A stretch of 64,000 bases of DNA from Ambrosia x helenae (lineage: Eukaryota > Streptophyta > Magnoliopsida > Asterales > Asteraceae). The translations under genes and the position numbers were made by a program. This document shows positions 10,468 through 20,640 of this stretch, in pieces. Position 1 is the stretch's first letter; every line of letters begins with the position of its first letter. Where the stretch lies: the NCBI GenBank assembly GCA_030844895.1, contig CM061227.1, positions 78,255,738 through 78,319,737 of the forward strand, read 5' to 3'. Below the pieces are notes generated by a model. That model saw only the letters and a list, made by a program, of their open reading frames with translations, was not told the DNA's origin and did not search any database.

Positions 10468-13400
10468 TTAACCCATGTTTAGCATACCAATTCTAGAAAT
10501 CAGATTTGTGAAGGTGGATGTGTCTAAAGCTTTTGTCAACACATCTGCCAACTGATCCTCTGTTGGAACATGGTGCAGAGAAATCAAACCTTTTTCATAG
10601 CTATCTCTGAAAAAGTGATGTCTGATGTCTATGTGCTTTGTGGTTGAATGAGAGACTGGATTTTTGATGATATTTTCAGCAGCTTGACTGTCCAACATGA
10701 GTGGAGTCCTTAGTGCAGTTATCCCAAAATCCAGCAGTTGATTTTGAAGCCACATGAGTTGGGTTGTACAGCTTGCAGCAGCAATGTATTCAGCCTCACC
10801 TGTTGAAGTTGACACAGCTACTTGCTTTTTGCTTTGCCATGAGACTAAGGCATTCCCTAGAAACTGGCACCCTCCTGATGTAGAATTCCTTGTGGTGTGG
10901 CAGCCAGCAAAATCACTATCCGAAAAACCTGAAAGCTCAATGTTTCCATTAGTAGGATACCAAATACCAAGTGTGGGAGCACCTTTTAGGTATCTGAATA
11001 TCCTTTTCACAGCAATAAGGTTTGACTTTCTAGGTGAAGCTTGGGATCTTGCACAAACACAAGTGGCAAACATAATGTCTGGCCTAGATGCAGTTAAGTA
11101 CAATAAAGACCCAATCATGCATCTGTAATGTGTCTAGTCAACCAGTTCATCCTTGTCATCAATAGTGAGTAGCTTAACTGTGCTCATGGGTGTACTACAT
11201 GGCTTACAGTCATTCATCTCAAATCTAGTTAAAAAAAATTTCACATATTTGTTTTCATGAATGAATGTGCCATTTTGCAGCTGCTTCACTTGTAGACCAA
11301 GAAAGCATTGAAGTTCATCCATAACACTCATTTCAAACTCTGCTGTCATGAGTTCCCTAAACTCTTCACACATTTTGTTACATGTGGACCCAAAAATGAT
11401 GCCATCCACATATATTTGAACAATCATTAAGTCTTTCCCTCTCCATTTTAAAAATAAGGTTTTATCAATTTTACCTCTTGTGAAACCACTGGATAAGAGA
11501 AAGGTGGAAAGAGTTTCATACCAGGCCCTAGGTGCTTGTTTTAATCCATACAAAGGTTTGTTGAGCTTGTATACATAATCAGGATGGAATGTGTCTTCAA
11601 AACCAGGTGGTTGACATACATAGACTTCCTCCTGAATTTTGCCATATAGGAATGCACATTTGATGTCTATCTGATACACCTTGATGTTGTGGTTGACAGC
11701 AAAGGCTAGGAAGAGTCTGATAGCTTCTAGCCTAGCTACAGGAGCACATGTTTCATCATAGTCTATCCCCTCTTCTTGTCTGAAGCCTTGAACCACAAGC
11801 CTGGCTTTATTCTTGACAACTATACCCCTTTCATCAGTTTTGTTTTTCAAGACCCACTTTGTGCCAATTGGACAAACATCCTTTGGCAATGGTACAAGTT
11901 CCCATACTTGTTGTCTTTTAAACTGAAGTAGCTCTTCCTGCATGGCTTCTACCCAACTGTTGTCTTTTAGTGCCTCTTGGTACTTGACAGGTTGTGTGAG
12001 AGATAGAAAGCCTGCAAAAAGACAGATGTTTGAGGATTGGCTTTTGTGAGCACACCCTCTCTGATGTTGCCAATGATTTGATCTGGTGGATGAGCTCTTA
12101 GGTAGATTAGATCTCCCTGATATGGTATAATGGCATTTTGAGGTGAAGGATGTAGGTTTGGTGACGCTGTTGATATAACATCTGTTTGCAATTCTGTAGT
12201 ACCAACAGATGTTTGAAATGGAGGTGGGGGAATGGGTCCAAGTGGTGTGAAACTGGACTGACTTTTGTCAACAGAGGTTTGACTTTTGGCCAACAGTGGC
12301 TGACTTAGCTGTGGCAGAGTTTTGACAGGTGTTTTGAACAGCTGCTTCCCCTGATACAGAATAGACTTTATAGTGACTTGGAATCACAACATCTGTTCTG
12401 TAGTCTTGTTGTGGAGATTGTGAAATACCTGCACTGTTAGTTTTGACAGTAATATCTTCAAATTTGAATTTATCTAAATCAAACAACTCAGCAGGATTTG
12501 CTGGGATTTTTAAGGATGAAAGTTCATTGAACTTTACATTCAGAGTTTCTTCTATTGTCTTGGTCCTTGTGTTAAACACTTTGTAGGCCTTGGCAGTAGA
12601 AGAATATCCCAGAAAATATCCACAATCTACTTTGGTTGCAAATTTTGAGATGGAATCTTTAAGATTTAAAATGAAACATGGGCAGCCAAAGATTTTGAAA
12701 AACGAGATTAGTGGTTTGATTTTGAACAAAATTTCATAAGCAGTCTTTTGATGTCTTGGGTTAATTAAAACTCTGTTTTGAACATAGCAAGCAGTGTTTA
12801 CAGCTTCTACCTAGAAGGACAGTGGCAAACCAGAATCTGCTAGCATGGTTCTTGCAGCTTCAATGAGAGTTCTATTTTTCCTCTTAACCACCCCATTTTG
12901 CTCTGGTGTTCTTGGGATGCTGTATTGCCTCACAATCCCTTTTGACACACAGAAATCATCCAACTCCTTATTTTTAAACTCTATCCCATTGTCACCCCTA
13001 AAGACTTTTACTGGCAAGTCATATTGTTTTTCAACTTTGGTGACAAAGTCCTTCAAGATACCTGCAGTCTCATTCTTAGAGTGTAAAAAGTAAGTCCATG
13101 TAAACCTAGAAAAATCATCAACTATGAATAGACAAAATCTTTTTCTTCTTAGACTCATGTTTTTAACTAGGCCAAACAAGTCCATGTGCAACAATTGTAG
13201 ACATTGGCTTGTTTTGGACTCATCAATGGATTTGTAAGAGCTTTTATGTTGTTTTCCTTTTAATCAGGAAACACAATGCTCATCACATTTAAATTCTTTT
13301 GATGGAAGGCCTCTGACAAGCCTTTGTTTGGAGAGTGAGTTGATAGTTTGAAGGTTGGTGTGACCCAATCTCCTATGCCACAATTCTGTCTCTTTTGTGG

Positions 13401-14055
13401 AGGCAGCAGAAAACAGACCGACATTTGCCATAGGATTGTCCTTCAACATATCAACCACATACACATTGCCACTCCTATGAGCAACAAGTTGTGCTTTGCT
13501 CTCAGCAATGATAGTATCAATCTTTTCACCACTTCTGGCCCAATAATCTTACAAGTTTTCTTAGTGAAGAATGAGCCATAACCTTTGTCACTCATTTGTG
13601 ATACACTAAGAAGATTAAATTTAAGATTATCAATAAGATTGACATTTTCAAACTTAAGTTTCCCAGCCTGAACAGTCCCTGAACCCAACACCTTACCTTT
13701 TGAATCATTACCAAAGGATATATCACCCCTCCATGAGCTAAGAAGTCAAGAAGAAGGGCTCTTCATCCTTTCATGTGCATGGAGCCTCCATTATCTACAT
13801 ACCAAAGGCTATCTAAGCAAGCAGAAGCTCCCTGCACATCAGTAACGGATCAGTCTTTGGATGGGTCCACAGACTTTTCAGCCTCAAGCTTAGGAAGGTG
13901 ATCAGTAGTTTGAACTAGTTTTTGAATCAAGTACAACAACTGTTGCTGACCATTTGCCAGTGCTTGGATGTCAACACTTGGTGCAACAGATGTTTGATCA
14001 CTTCCTAACAGATGATAGTAACCTTAGGGATTTCTGTTCACTCTTGGTTTAGAAG
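10468..14055 (-). pseudogene. copia-1 pol pseudogene (gag tail, PR, IN, RT, RNase H)
   Basis: From 14055 down there is a gag tail, then a decayed protease (WYVDNGGSMHMKG, stop following). Next are the integrase zinc finger (HRRLGH..C..C, stop after the last Cys), the integrase core (HMDLFG, FRGDNGIEF, PEQNGVVKR), RT (11943-11134) and RNase H (11118-10468, ending GMLNMG). The RT active site reads YVDG instead of YVDD (codon 11403-11401), which should abolish polymerase activity. In-frame TAG codons replace Trp after LPLSF (12813-12811) and a residue between RT and RNase H (11136-11134). The DKG, QNGVV and SRPDIMFA contexts otherwise fit SIRE-type copia pol. Confidence 0.88.
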
Positions 14056-15593
14056 TGTAACACCCCAACCGATGGCGGAAATATCGGGATGTCACGTATT
14101 GTTTTTGTCTCTTCGTCACCTTTAAAACTTTCTGTTTAAAAAAAAATGTACTCTACGAAGATATAGAGATAATTATGTTGATTATTGTTTTGTCTCTACA
14201 TGCCATAAATGCTATTTTTGATTTTTTTTTTCAAACTAACGTGAATGTTTTTTTTATGTCATATTATTAGTTATTCGCATAACTATTTATTTTTAAGTTA
14301 TATAGATGTTATGAAATGTTATATGTCTCATACATTTTACAATATGAAGCCGTTATATAAGAATGTTAGAAAAAGGACTTTCATTAAAACAAAATATATA
14401 TTATGAAAAATTCATAAGGTTACAGTCTCCCTACTTTTAAGAAATTCCGTCGTCGAAATTTATTTAGAAATGACTGTTAAGTATGGTTGCGAACTCATGG
14501 AAGGATAAGAATGTAAGAGTTATTGTTCTTGTTATTGATATAGACGAGTAACAAGCTTTTGTGTAAAACATGAAATTGTTTAATTGTGCTTTAATTAGTA
14601 TTCTAATGATTATGTTTAGACTTAGGGTAGGGCTTATTGTGATTTAGTCAGGTTGACTAAAGTTGGTCCTTGGCCCGACCGTGTGTCATATCTTCAATAC
14701 ACAATTAGTGTTTATATATAGGGTGTATCGCAACTAACCCTACCACACCTTTGGTATTTCGAATTTGTACCGAGTATCTACCAACAATACTAATAGAATT
14801 TCACACCACCTTAACGTACCTGTAAATTAATGATTACGTTCCGGACCGCAATCACCAATTTACCTTACATTAGGGTTTCGAGTCCTTCTATGACTCTAAA
14901 CTACACACGTAAGTAATGCAAAATAACCTTGTGATTGAATCTTTGTATCAATTTATATGTACAATGTATCCAAAGATGAGTCCAACTGTTGAGCAGGAAA
15001 AAGACTTCTACCCGTCAGTGAGTAGGAACCTATACCGATTGTTGAGCAGGTGCGATAGCCTCTACCAGTCGTTGTGCAGGTTGTTAGAACCTCTACCGAC
15101 TGTTGAGCAGGCATGATGACCTCTACCAATCGTTGAGTAGGTTATTAGGTACTCTACAGACTGTTGAGCAAGTACTTCATCCTCTACGAGTTGTTTGATT
15201 AAGTGTAACAATTTCTTAACACATAAATTGCAAATTGATAATATGTACATGTAAGCAAGTTTGTGAATGCATCAAGTATCAAGTATTGCATGCGAGTTAT
15301 ATTAGTGTTGCCCTAGACAAGATTAATGACTCTAGGTGTGTTTATAGCAAATAGTTTATATTTCATGCTTTCAAGTATCATGAATAATCAAATGTTCAAG
15401 TAGATAATCAAATCCTCATGTATAACTAAGACTCGAACAATCAAGTTTTCAATAGTTTGGTTATCATAGGGATCAAGTTCATGTTCAAGAAAGTAAAGAA
15501 TATGAATTTAGTTCTTGAGAGGATGATGAAGAACTCAAGGTATTATTAAGGTTATGAAAGATGAAGAATGTGAAGATAGTTAACAAAGGTTTT
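14056..15593 (-). mobile_element. LARD-1a: truncated non-autonomous element
   Basis: On the plus strand it starts TGTAACACCCCAACC and shares its terminal sequence with LARD-1b and LARD-1c. A short LTR (14056-14424, 369 bp) ends GGTTACA next to a PPT-like stretch (14425-14440). The internal part up to about 15593 is homologous to the LARD-1c internal domain (37513-39709), including the 30-bp repeats. The PBS and second LTR are missing, and the sequence switches to copia-2 LTR at about 15600. It has no protein-coding capacity. The lost half, together with the lost copia-1 gag, suggests a deletion across this junction. Confidence 0.75.
14986..15190 (-). repeat. 30-bp degenerate tandem repeats in LARD-1a internal domain
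   Basis: About six or seven units of a 30-bp repeat follow the pattern CCTCTACCGACTGTTGAGCA plus ten variable bases. On the minus strand one frame stays open and reads as a decapeptide repeat of the CSTVGRG type. The same array recurs in LARD-1b and LARD-1c. Confidence 0.8.
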
Positions 15594-15608
15594 CAAAGAG
15601 ACACAAGT

Positions 15609-16121
15609 GTATGTGCGTGAAAGGATCGATAACAAACAAAGATTGATCAAACAAGTTAGTTTTAGGTGCGGAAACCCTAAAACTATCACAAAATAATAAT
15701 CAAACGGATTCAAACACACAGATCATCATTTTCAAACGTTTTCATAAATAAAACACTTGTTTACACGTTGAAATATAGATACAATCAAGGTATGAACGAA
15801 AAACAAGTTTAACAAAACACTAGAGAGAGTTTCTGAAAGTGGAGGGAATAATAATGATCAAAAGTTACATTCAAAAATCAAACTTGTCTATTTATAGACT
15901 GCACATTCGCCCAAACTGTTTGTGCGAATGTGCAGGTTCGCCCAAACCATAAGGTCGAACCAAGTTCTACTATAATCTAATCTTCATTCGTCCACACTTT
16001 CTTCCTTCGCACCTTTTCATGCTTCCTTCGCACCAACTAAAAGTCTCCTTCGCACCTTCGATATTACCAAAACAAAATGTGTTGTACAATCCAAAGCTTT
16101 AGTCGCACTTTTGCATCTACA
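15609..16121 (-). repeat. 3' LTR of copia-2
   Basis: On the minus strand the LTR starts TGTAGATGCAAAAG directly after the PPT at 16121. The inner boundary is firm. The outer end is placed at 15609, where the plus strand reads TGTATGTGCG, so that the LTR ends in ACA; this is less certain because the other LTR is not in the window. U3 holds many TTCGCCC and TTCGCACC words. Confidence 0.65.
15888..15933 (-). promoter_or_regulatory. copia-2 LTR core promoter and inverted repeat
   Basis: A CTATAAATAG TATA box occupies 15897-15888 on the minus strand. Directly upstream is a perfect 10-bp inverted repeat, GCACATTCGC (15901-15910) and GCGAATGTGC (15924-15933), with a 13-nt spacer. The palindrome contains the TTCGCCC word found elsewhere in the element. 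Palindromic motifs in Sirevirus LTRs are known. Confidence 0.6.
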
Positions 16122-16134
16122 AACTCCCCCTCGA

Positions 16135-19100
16135 CTATTGCTTGGATTGTGTTCTTCGTTGTTCGTCCATCCTTATGTTCATCAGTCTGATGTGTCTTTG
16201 AATCTGTTGTTCTCTTGTCAACACCGGTTCATGAAATTGTTTTTGTTTCTTCGTTTTCAGCTCTGGCACCTTTTGCTTCTCCACATACTTTCCCAACTTC
16301 TCATCATAGTCACACCCAGCATTGATATCAAACGCAAAGCACAGAAATACCACACGTTGGTACTTTCCTGCTTGCTCAGCATCTTTTGCATCTGAATAGA
16401 TTGGATTGTAGAACAGCATGATAATATCCTCATGTGAACAGTTTATCAACCACATGGGATCAAAGATATGCACTTTCTTATAATTCGACTCTCCATCTTT
16501 CAACACAATCACGGCCTCTGCAATCTTCCAATCATAATACCACCAGATGAAGTCTTTGGCAAAGTGTTGCGGAATAGGCATCAAAGGATTCTTTTTCAAC
16601 ACTTGCGGTGGTTTGTATTTTAAAGTCACCTTGGGCATACCAGTTATCAAATCAATATCCTTCTTATGAACGATTCGCTTTGGATATTGTGGTGTAAACA
16701 AGTCCCACTTGGTTCGGCTTTCCCTAGTCATCTTCTCAGCAAAGTACGTAATCTGACTATTTGACGCTCCCGTTAAACGGTGACGACAAATATCTCTGAT
16801 TGCCCAATATGGGAGGTTCTTCAAGTGATGAAACTTCTCGAAATACAAAATCCCCTTCTCCCACTTTACTGCGAAGCATCTTAACTCTTTAACAAACTTC
16901 CAGGCCAATGCACGACCTTTGAAAATCCTATTGTGAAGTTTGTAAAAGCTTCCTTGAATATCAGGTTTTGGGCGATTGTTTTCCTTTTCTTTCAACTTCT
17001 TCAACAACTCTTTCAAGCTTTCTGACTGCTCGAACCGTGGCTTGTCATGCCCTTTAAAGATTTCATCTTCAAATGCTTTGCTCTTTTCTTTTGCCAGTTT
17101 CTCGGCATGGTTTAGCAGTTCATCTGAGAAAGAGAATCCCCAATCTTGATTCGTCCGGAAGTATTGTGGATATTCTTCGCTTGTAATGTCTTCCATTTCA
17201 ACTTCCTCGAATGCATGAACATCATGATCATTCGAATGATTTCCAGCTTCTTTCTCAGGAATCTTTGGAATAAAGTTATCTGCAAGTAATTCTTCCAAAG
17301 TCTTGCCTACTTGCTTTGCTAAACCTTCAAGAATTTCTTTCGAAATCGCCGCAGAAACTTCCCCATCCTCAAGATCAGGGTCATCAAACTCCAACTCAAA
17401 TAGTTTATTGTTCGATTCAAATATCTCTGGGAACCTGCTAGTCATGTCGATCGTCCAGACTCGATCAGTTAACATCTGACGATACTTGTTCTTATCTTCT
17501 TCACACAATGACTGCAATTTCTCGTTCCAGAATATATCATCATCAACATTCTCACCAGGAGCTTTAGAGCTCGATTCACCACCCTTATCTGAGTCACGCT
17601 TCTCGTATGAAAACTTATCAGCGTCATCATCATCATCATCACTACTATCATCAAATGCAGAGCCGTCTCCATCACTCGAACCATCATCCGATCCTCCATC
17701 ATCCTTATCATCCTTCTTCTTTTTCTTTGTATCATTACCAGCATCTTCATCAAGTTCATCATCTTCTTCTTCATCAGATAGTTCGAAGTCAACTTGCTCT
17801 TCTTCTCTTTCTTTGTCTACTTCACCAGCTTGAAGTTGAGGAGCTTGAGTGTACAAGTTCTTGATCAGATCATCCATATGCTTGTTACTCTTTTTCAGCT
17901 GTTTATTCTCCTCCTTCAAGACTATAATCCTTCTGGTGTTTCGTTGCTCATGCTTCAGCAACTTTTTGTTTTCTCTTTTCAATCTCTTGATTGTCTTCTT
18001 CAAATTCTCATTATCATCTGCCGATGTGACTACGACCTCCAGCATTTTCTTATCATTAGATTTTAACTTCTCAATCTCCGTCTGTTGTTTGTTAATCAGA
18101 CTCATCATTTCAGACAGTCTCTGATTTACAGCAGTCATAATATCACTGTCCACCGATACTTTTGTCTTCTTTGGTGGTTCAACAACATCAGGCAATTTAC
18201 CTTTTCTGATCTTCTTTAGCACATTATCCAATGCTTCATTAACATCATCCATCGGTATTTCTTCAGTTTGTGGAATACTTGATGTTGCAGTCTTCTGCTT
18301 CTTATGAACTGGTGCAGTAACCGGTGATTTAGAACTTGTAGCTGGTGGTAGTTTCTTACCAGCTATCAAAGATTCTATCTCTTTCTTTCTCTTAATGCTT
18401 GGCTTCTCCTGTTTCTTCTTTTCTTTTCTAGCAGCTTGCACAGGAGAACCAACAAACGTCTCTTCAACATTAAAACCCAAATCTTCTACATCAACAGGAA
18501 TAGGGCTTTTGTTCCCTTGATCTTCTTCTCTTTGGTTAGCAGACGCACCAGCCTCAGTGGCCTTGGGCATGGTCGTCTCTACTGTTTCAGCATCAGAATT
18601 CCACTGTTCTTCCTCTATCGTCTCTTCTGAATCAATAGATGCTTCATCAACTATGTGTAAACCCTTTTTCGCCATACTCTTATTTCTTCTTTGAGTACTT
18701 TTCTTCTTCTCTGGTTCAGAAACCTCTATCCTTATCTCTTGTTTCTTTGTCTTACCACTCTTCGCGCCTACATTCACAACTTGTCTCTTGCGCTTAGCGT
18801 CAGGATCAACATGATGTAAAGGATTATCCTGATCAGAATCACTGTTCACATTCCTCATCAGCCCCTCACCCGGATCTGTGTAATCCACTCTAGCTAGGTG
18901 TCCAAACAAACGTCTAACCGGAGGACGTTCTTCAACAGACAAACCTTTATAAGCTTTCATCCTAGCTAGTGTATTCAATGACATGTGTTCCTGAACAACA
19001 ATGTGTTTAGGATCTCTCTTCAGCTCTTTGTACTTGTGATCGAATATCATTTGAAGAAAACGAGGATATAAAAGAAACTTCAGGTTCCTCGTTCCATTCA

Positions 19101-19707
19101 CGGGCTCCAGTAAGTGAGACATCAGCATGCCAGAGACATTGAACGGTTTGTTCAATACTAAAGCAACCATCATCGAACTGATGCGCTTCCTCATTAAATC
19201 ATAACCTCCTGCCACAGATCCGAAAACGTGAATCAAAACATGTGCCAGATACTTGAATTGTGGGCACAGTTTTCCTTTATGCAATGAACCGTCAGTGATT
19301 GGTCCGTTATACTTCATCCTGAGAAAGCACTTTCGCTGATCCATGAATGTAAACTCCTTTGGATCATTCGGATCATCATTCAGATTCAATGCTTCCCTCA
19401 AATCCTCTTCGCACACAATGACTCGTTGTCCCTGAATTTTGCTCGTCAAGCAAGATTCGCACTTCCAGAAATCTAGTTTAGCATTAGACCAGAATTCCTG
19501 TATCATATCTCTGTAGATCACTGTCGGCGTAGCAATGGCATCAATCACCCTGCTTCTCTTCAGAAAATCAATGATGCCGACGAACTCTGTGTGCTTTTTC
19601 ACATCTCCAAGATATGCACAGCAGTTGTGCGCATTCTCAAAATCTAGCTGTTTAGCAGGCTGTGATGAGGATCCTGCTTGTTCCGTCGTCTTCTGTTGTT
19701 CAGTCAT
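16135..19707 (-). CDS. copia-2 additional ORF (aORF), intact, 1190 aa, function unknown
   Basis: One uninterrupted frame runs from ATG at 19707 (MTEQQKTTEQ) to the stop at 16135, 14 bp before the PPT. Residues 1-230 form a globular region with EFWSNAKLDF, SKIQGQRVIV, ALNLNDDP and FLLYPRFLQMIF, shared in pattern with the copia-1 aORF. Residues 270-520 are basic and low in complexity. About 530-615 is a predicted coiled coil, and about 630-710 is a strongly acidic Asp/Ser tract. From about 880 to the end is a second globular region rich in Trp, Tyr and Phe. I see no signal peptide or transmembrane segment and no CCHC finger. It sits where Sireviruses carry an env-like ORF, but the sequence does not support an envelope. 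It is open although the same element's pol has at least four frame breaks. Confidence 0.8.
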   Translation of the reverse strand: MTEQQKTTEQAGSSSQPAKQLDFENAHNCCAYLGDVKKHTEFVGIIDFLKRSRVIDAIATPTVIYRDMIQEFWSNAKLDFWKCESCLTSKIQGQRVIVCEEDLREALNLNDDPNDPKEFTFMDQRKCFLRMKYNGPITDGSLHKGKLCPQFKYLAHVLIHVFGSVAGGYDLMRKRISSMMVALVLNKPFNVSGMLMSHLLEPVNGTRNLKFLLYPRFLQMIFDHKYKELKRDPKHIVVQEHMSLNTLARMKAYKGLSVEERPPVRRLFGHLARVDYTDPGEGLMRNVNSDSDQDNPLHHVDPDAKRKRQVVNVGAKSGKTKKQEIRIEVSEPEKKKSTQRRNKSMAKKGLHIVDEASIDSEETIEEEQWNSDAETVETTMPKATEAGASANQREEDQGNKSPIPVDVEDLGFNVEETFVGSPVQAARKEKKKQEKPSIKRKKEIESLIAGKKLPPATSSKSPVTAPVHKKQKTATSSIPQTEEIPMDDVNEALDNVLKKIRKGKLPDVVEPPKKTKVSVDSDIMTAVNQRLSEMMSLINKQQTEIEKLKSNDKKMLEVVVTSADDNENLKKTIKRLKRENKKLLKHEQRNTRRIIVLKEENKQLKKSNKHMDDLIKNLYTQAPQLQAGEVDKEREEEQVDFELSDEEEDDELDEDAGNDTKKKKKDDKDDGGSDDGSSDGDGSAFDDSSDDDDDDADKFSYEKRDSDKGGESSSKAPGENVDDDIFWNEKLQSLCEEDKNKYRQMLTDRVWTIDMTSRFPEIFESNNKLFELEFDDPDLEDGEVSAAISKEILEGLAKQVGKTLEELLADNFIPKIPEKEAGNHSNDHDVHAFEEVEMEDITSEEYPQYFRTNQDWGFSFSDELLNHAEKLAKEKSKAFEDEIFKGHDKPRFEQSESLKELLKKLKEKENNRPKPDIQGSFYKLHNRIFKGRALAWKFVKELRCFAVKWEKGILYFEKFHHLKNLPYWAIRDICRHRLTGASNSQITYFAEKMTRESRTKWDLFTPQYPKRIVHKKDIDLITGMPKVTLKYKPPQVLKKNPLMPIPQHFAKDFIWWYYDWKIAEAVIVLKDGESNYKKVHIFDPMWLINCSHEDIIMLFYNPIYSDAKDAEQAGKYQRVVFLCFAFDINAGCDYDEKLGKYVEKQKVPELKTKKQKQFHEPVLTREQQIQRHIRLMNIRMDEQRRTQSKQ

Positions 19708-19745
19708 TATTAAATCTGCAAAACAAACAAAAACACACGTTAAAA
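19708..19745 (-). promoter_or_regulatory. Strong 3' splice acceptor just before the aORF start
   Basis: On the minus strand a T-rich tract (GTGTTTTTGTTTGTTTTGCAG, about 19737 to 19716) ends in GCAG, eight bases before the aORF ATG. This is a good plant 3' splice site. It implies that the aORF is read from a spliced RNA, either subgenomic from the LTR or from a local promoter. The donor was not identified. Confidence 0.55.
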
Positions 19746-20640
19746 ATCGTCAAAATTTCAAAAATGAAAATTTTTGGTCAAAAACTCCTCTTTCGCCCAA
19801 ACGGGGGTACGAAGGTGTTTTTGTAAAGGTACGAATGAAAATAATAGGTACGAATGTATTGGATTTGATAAAATATTTCATTCGCCCAAATAATCCTCTT
19901 TCGCCCGTTTTGAATTCTTCCTTCGCCCATTCGAACTGGTCGAAGGAAACAGTTCATGTTTTTGAAATTTCAATTTTGAAATCTAATGATCCTGAACATG
20001 TCCATTTAATTGTATTCAAGCCTAATAATGCCGATAAACATTTGTAAACTAACAATTTCAACAATTATTTATTGTGTTTGTGTTTTCACCCAAAAACTAG
20101 GGTTTAAACACTGATTGATCAATCAGACCTGTTTTAAACCATGTTTTTGGTTCTATCTCCCCCTAAAACACACACACAAGAAACCCTGAGCATCAATTTG
20201 TATAATTATGATGATTTAAAACGAGTTTGAACACTTAGGGCTCGGAATAGAAAAACAGAGATTAAAGACTGAAATCATGAAGATAACCTGTAAGATTTAT
20301 AGCAAAATGATCAGTGTGAATGTACGAACACAATGTGATGATGTAAAATGATCGAGCAACAAGGTGAGTTTACAGTTAAAAATCTGGAAAAAATATAACT
20401 GAGGTTCGAATGAGATGTTGGGTATATATAGGCTTGTCCCTTCGTCCGTTTTGGTCATACGAAGGAGAAACTTTTGTCTCCTTCGACCCTATTGAAAAGG
20501 TTCGAATGAGATAAAAGGGTTCGAATGAGATAATTATCATGAACACTCTCCTTCGCCCAACAAAACATACGAATGAACAATTAAAATCCCACATTCGACC
20601 AACCGAATGGGCGAATGAGAATTGGGATTTTTGAAAATTT
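19746..20640 (-). promoter_or_regulatory. LTR-like promoter module upstream of the copia-2 aORF
   Basis: The segment has a TATATATA box at 20430-20423 on the minus strand. Clusters of TTCGCCC/GGGCGAA occur at 19792, 19881, 19900, 19922, 20552 and 20609, with TTCGAATGAGAT repeats at about 20404-20530. The element's own LTR has the same arrangement: a TATA box with TTCG words on its upstream side. Between TATA and ATG lie about 700 bp of leader without long ORFs. A nested solo-LTR remnant is an alternative reading. Confidence 0.45.

Larger units (their letters stand above)
5593..14055 (-). mobile_element. Ty1/copia Sirevirus-type element 'copia-1', decayed
   Basis: Minus-strand order: gag C-terminal remnant, protease, integrase, RT, RNase H (down to 10468), a 0.5-kb spacer, a long additional ORF (9932-6028), a PPT (about 6003-5992, purine-rich TAGGGGGAGA) and an LTR remnant (5991-5593). 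The protease-integrase-RT-RNase H order defines Ty1/copia. The long extra ORF after RNase H and the pol style are those of the SIRE/Maximus (Sirevirus) lineage. The left end abuts the Tekay LTR and the right end is cut in gag by LARD-1a, so both ends of the element are missing. Confidence 0.85.

Noticed and set aside
16135..19707. A retroviral envelope gene
   Set aside because: The position fits, but there is no signal peptide, no transmembrane segment, no cleavage site and no hydrophobic fusion-like stretch. It is kept as an aORF of unknown function.
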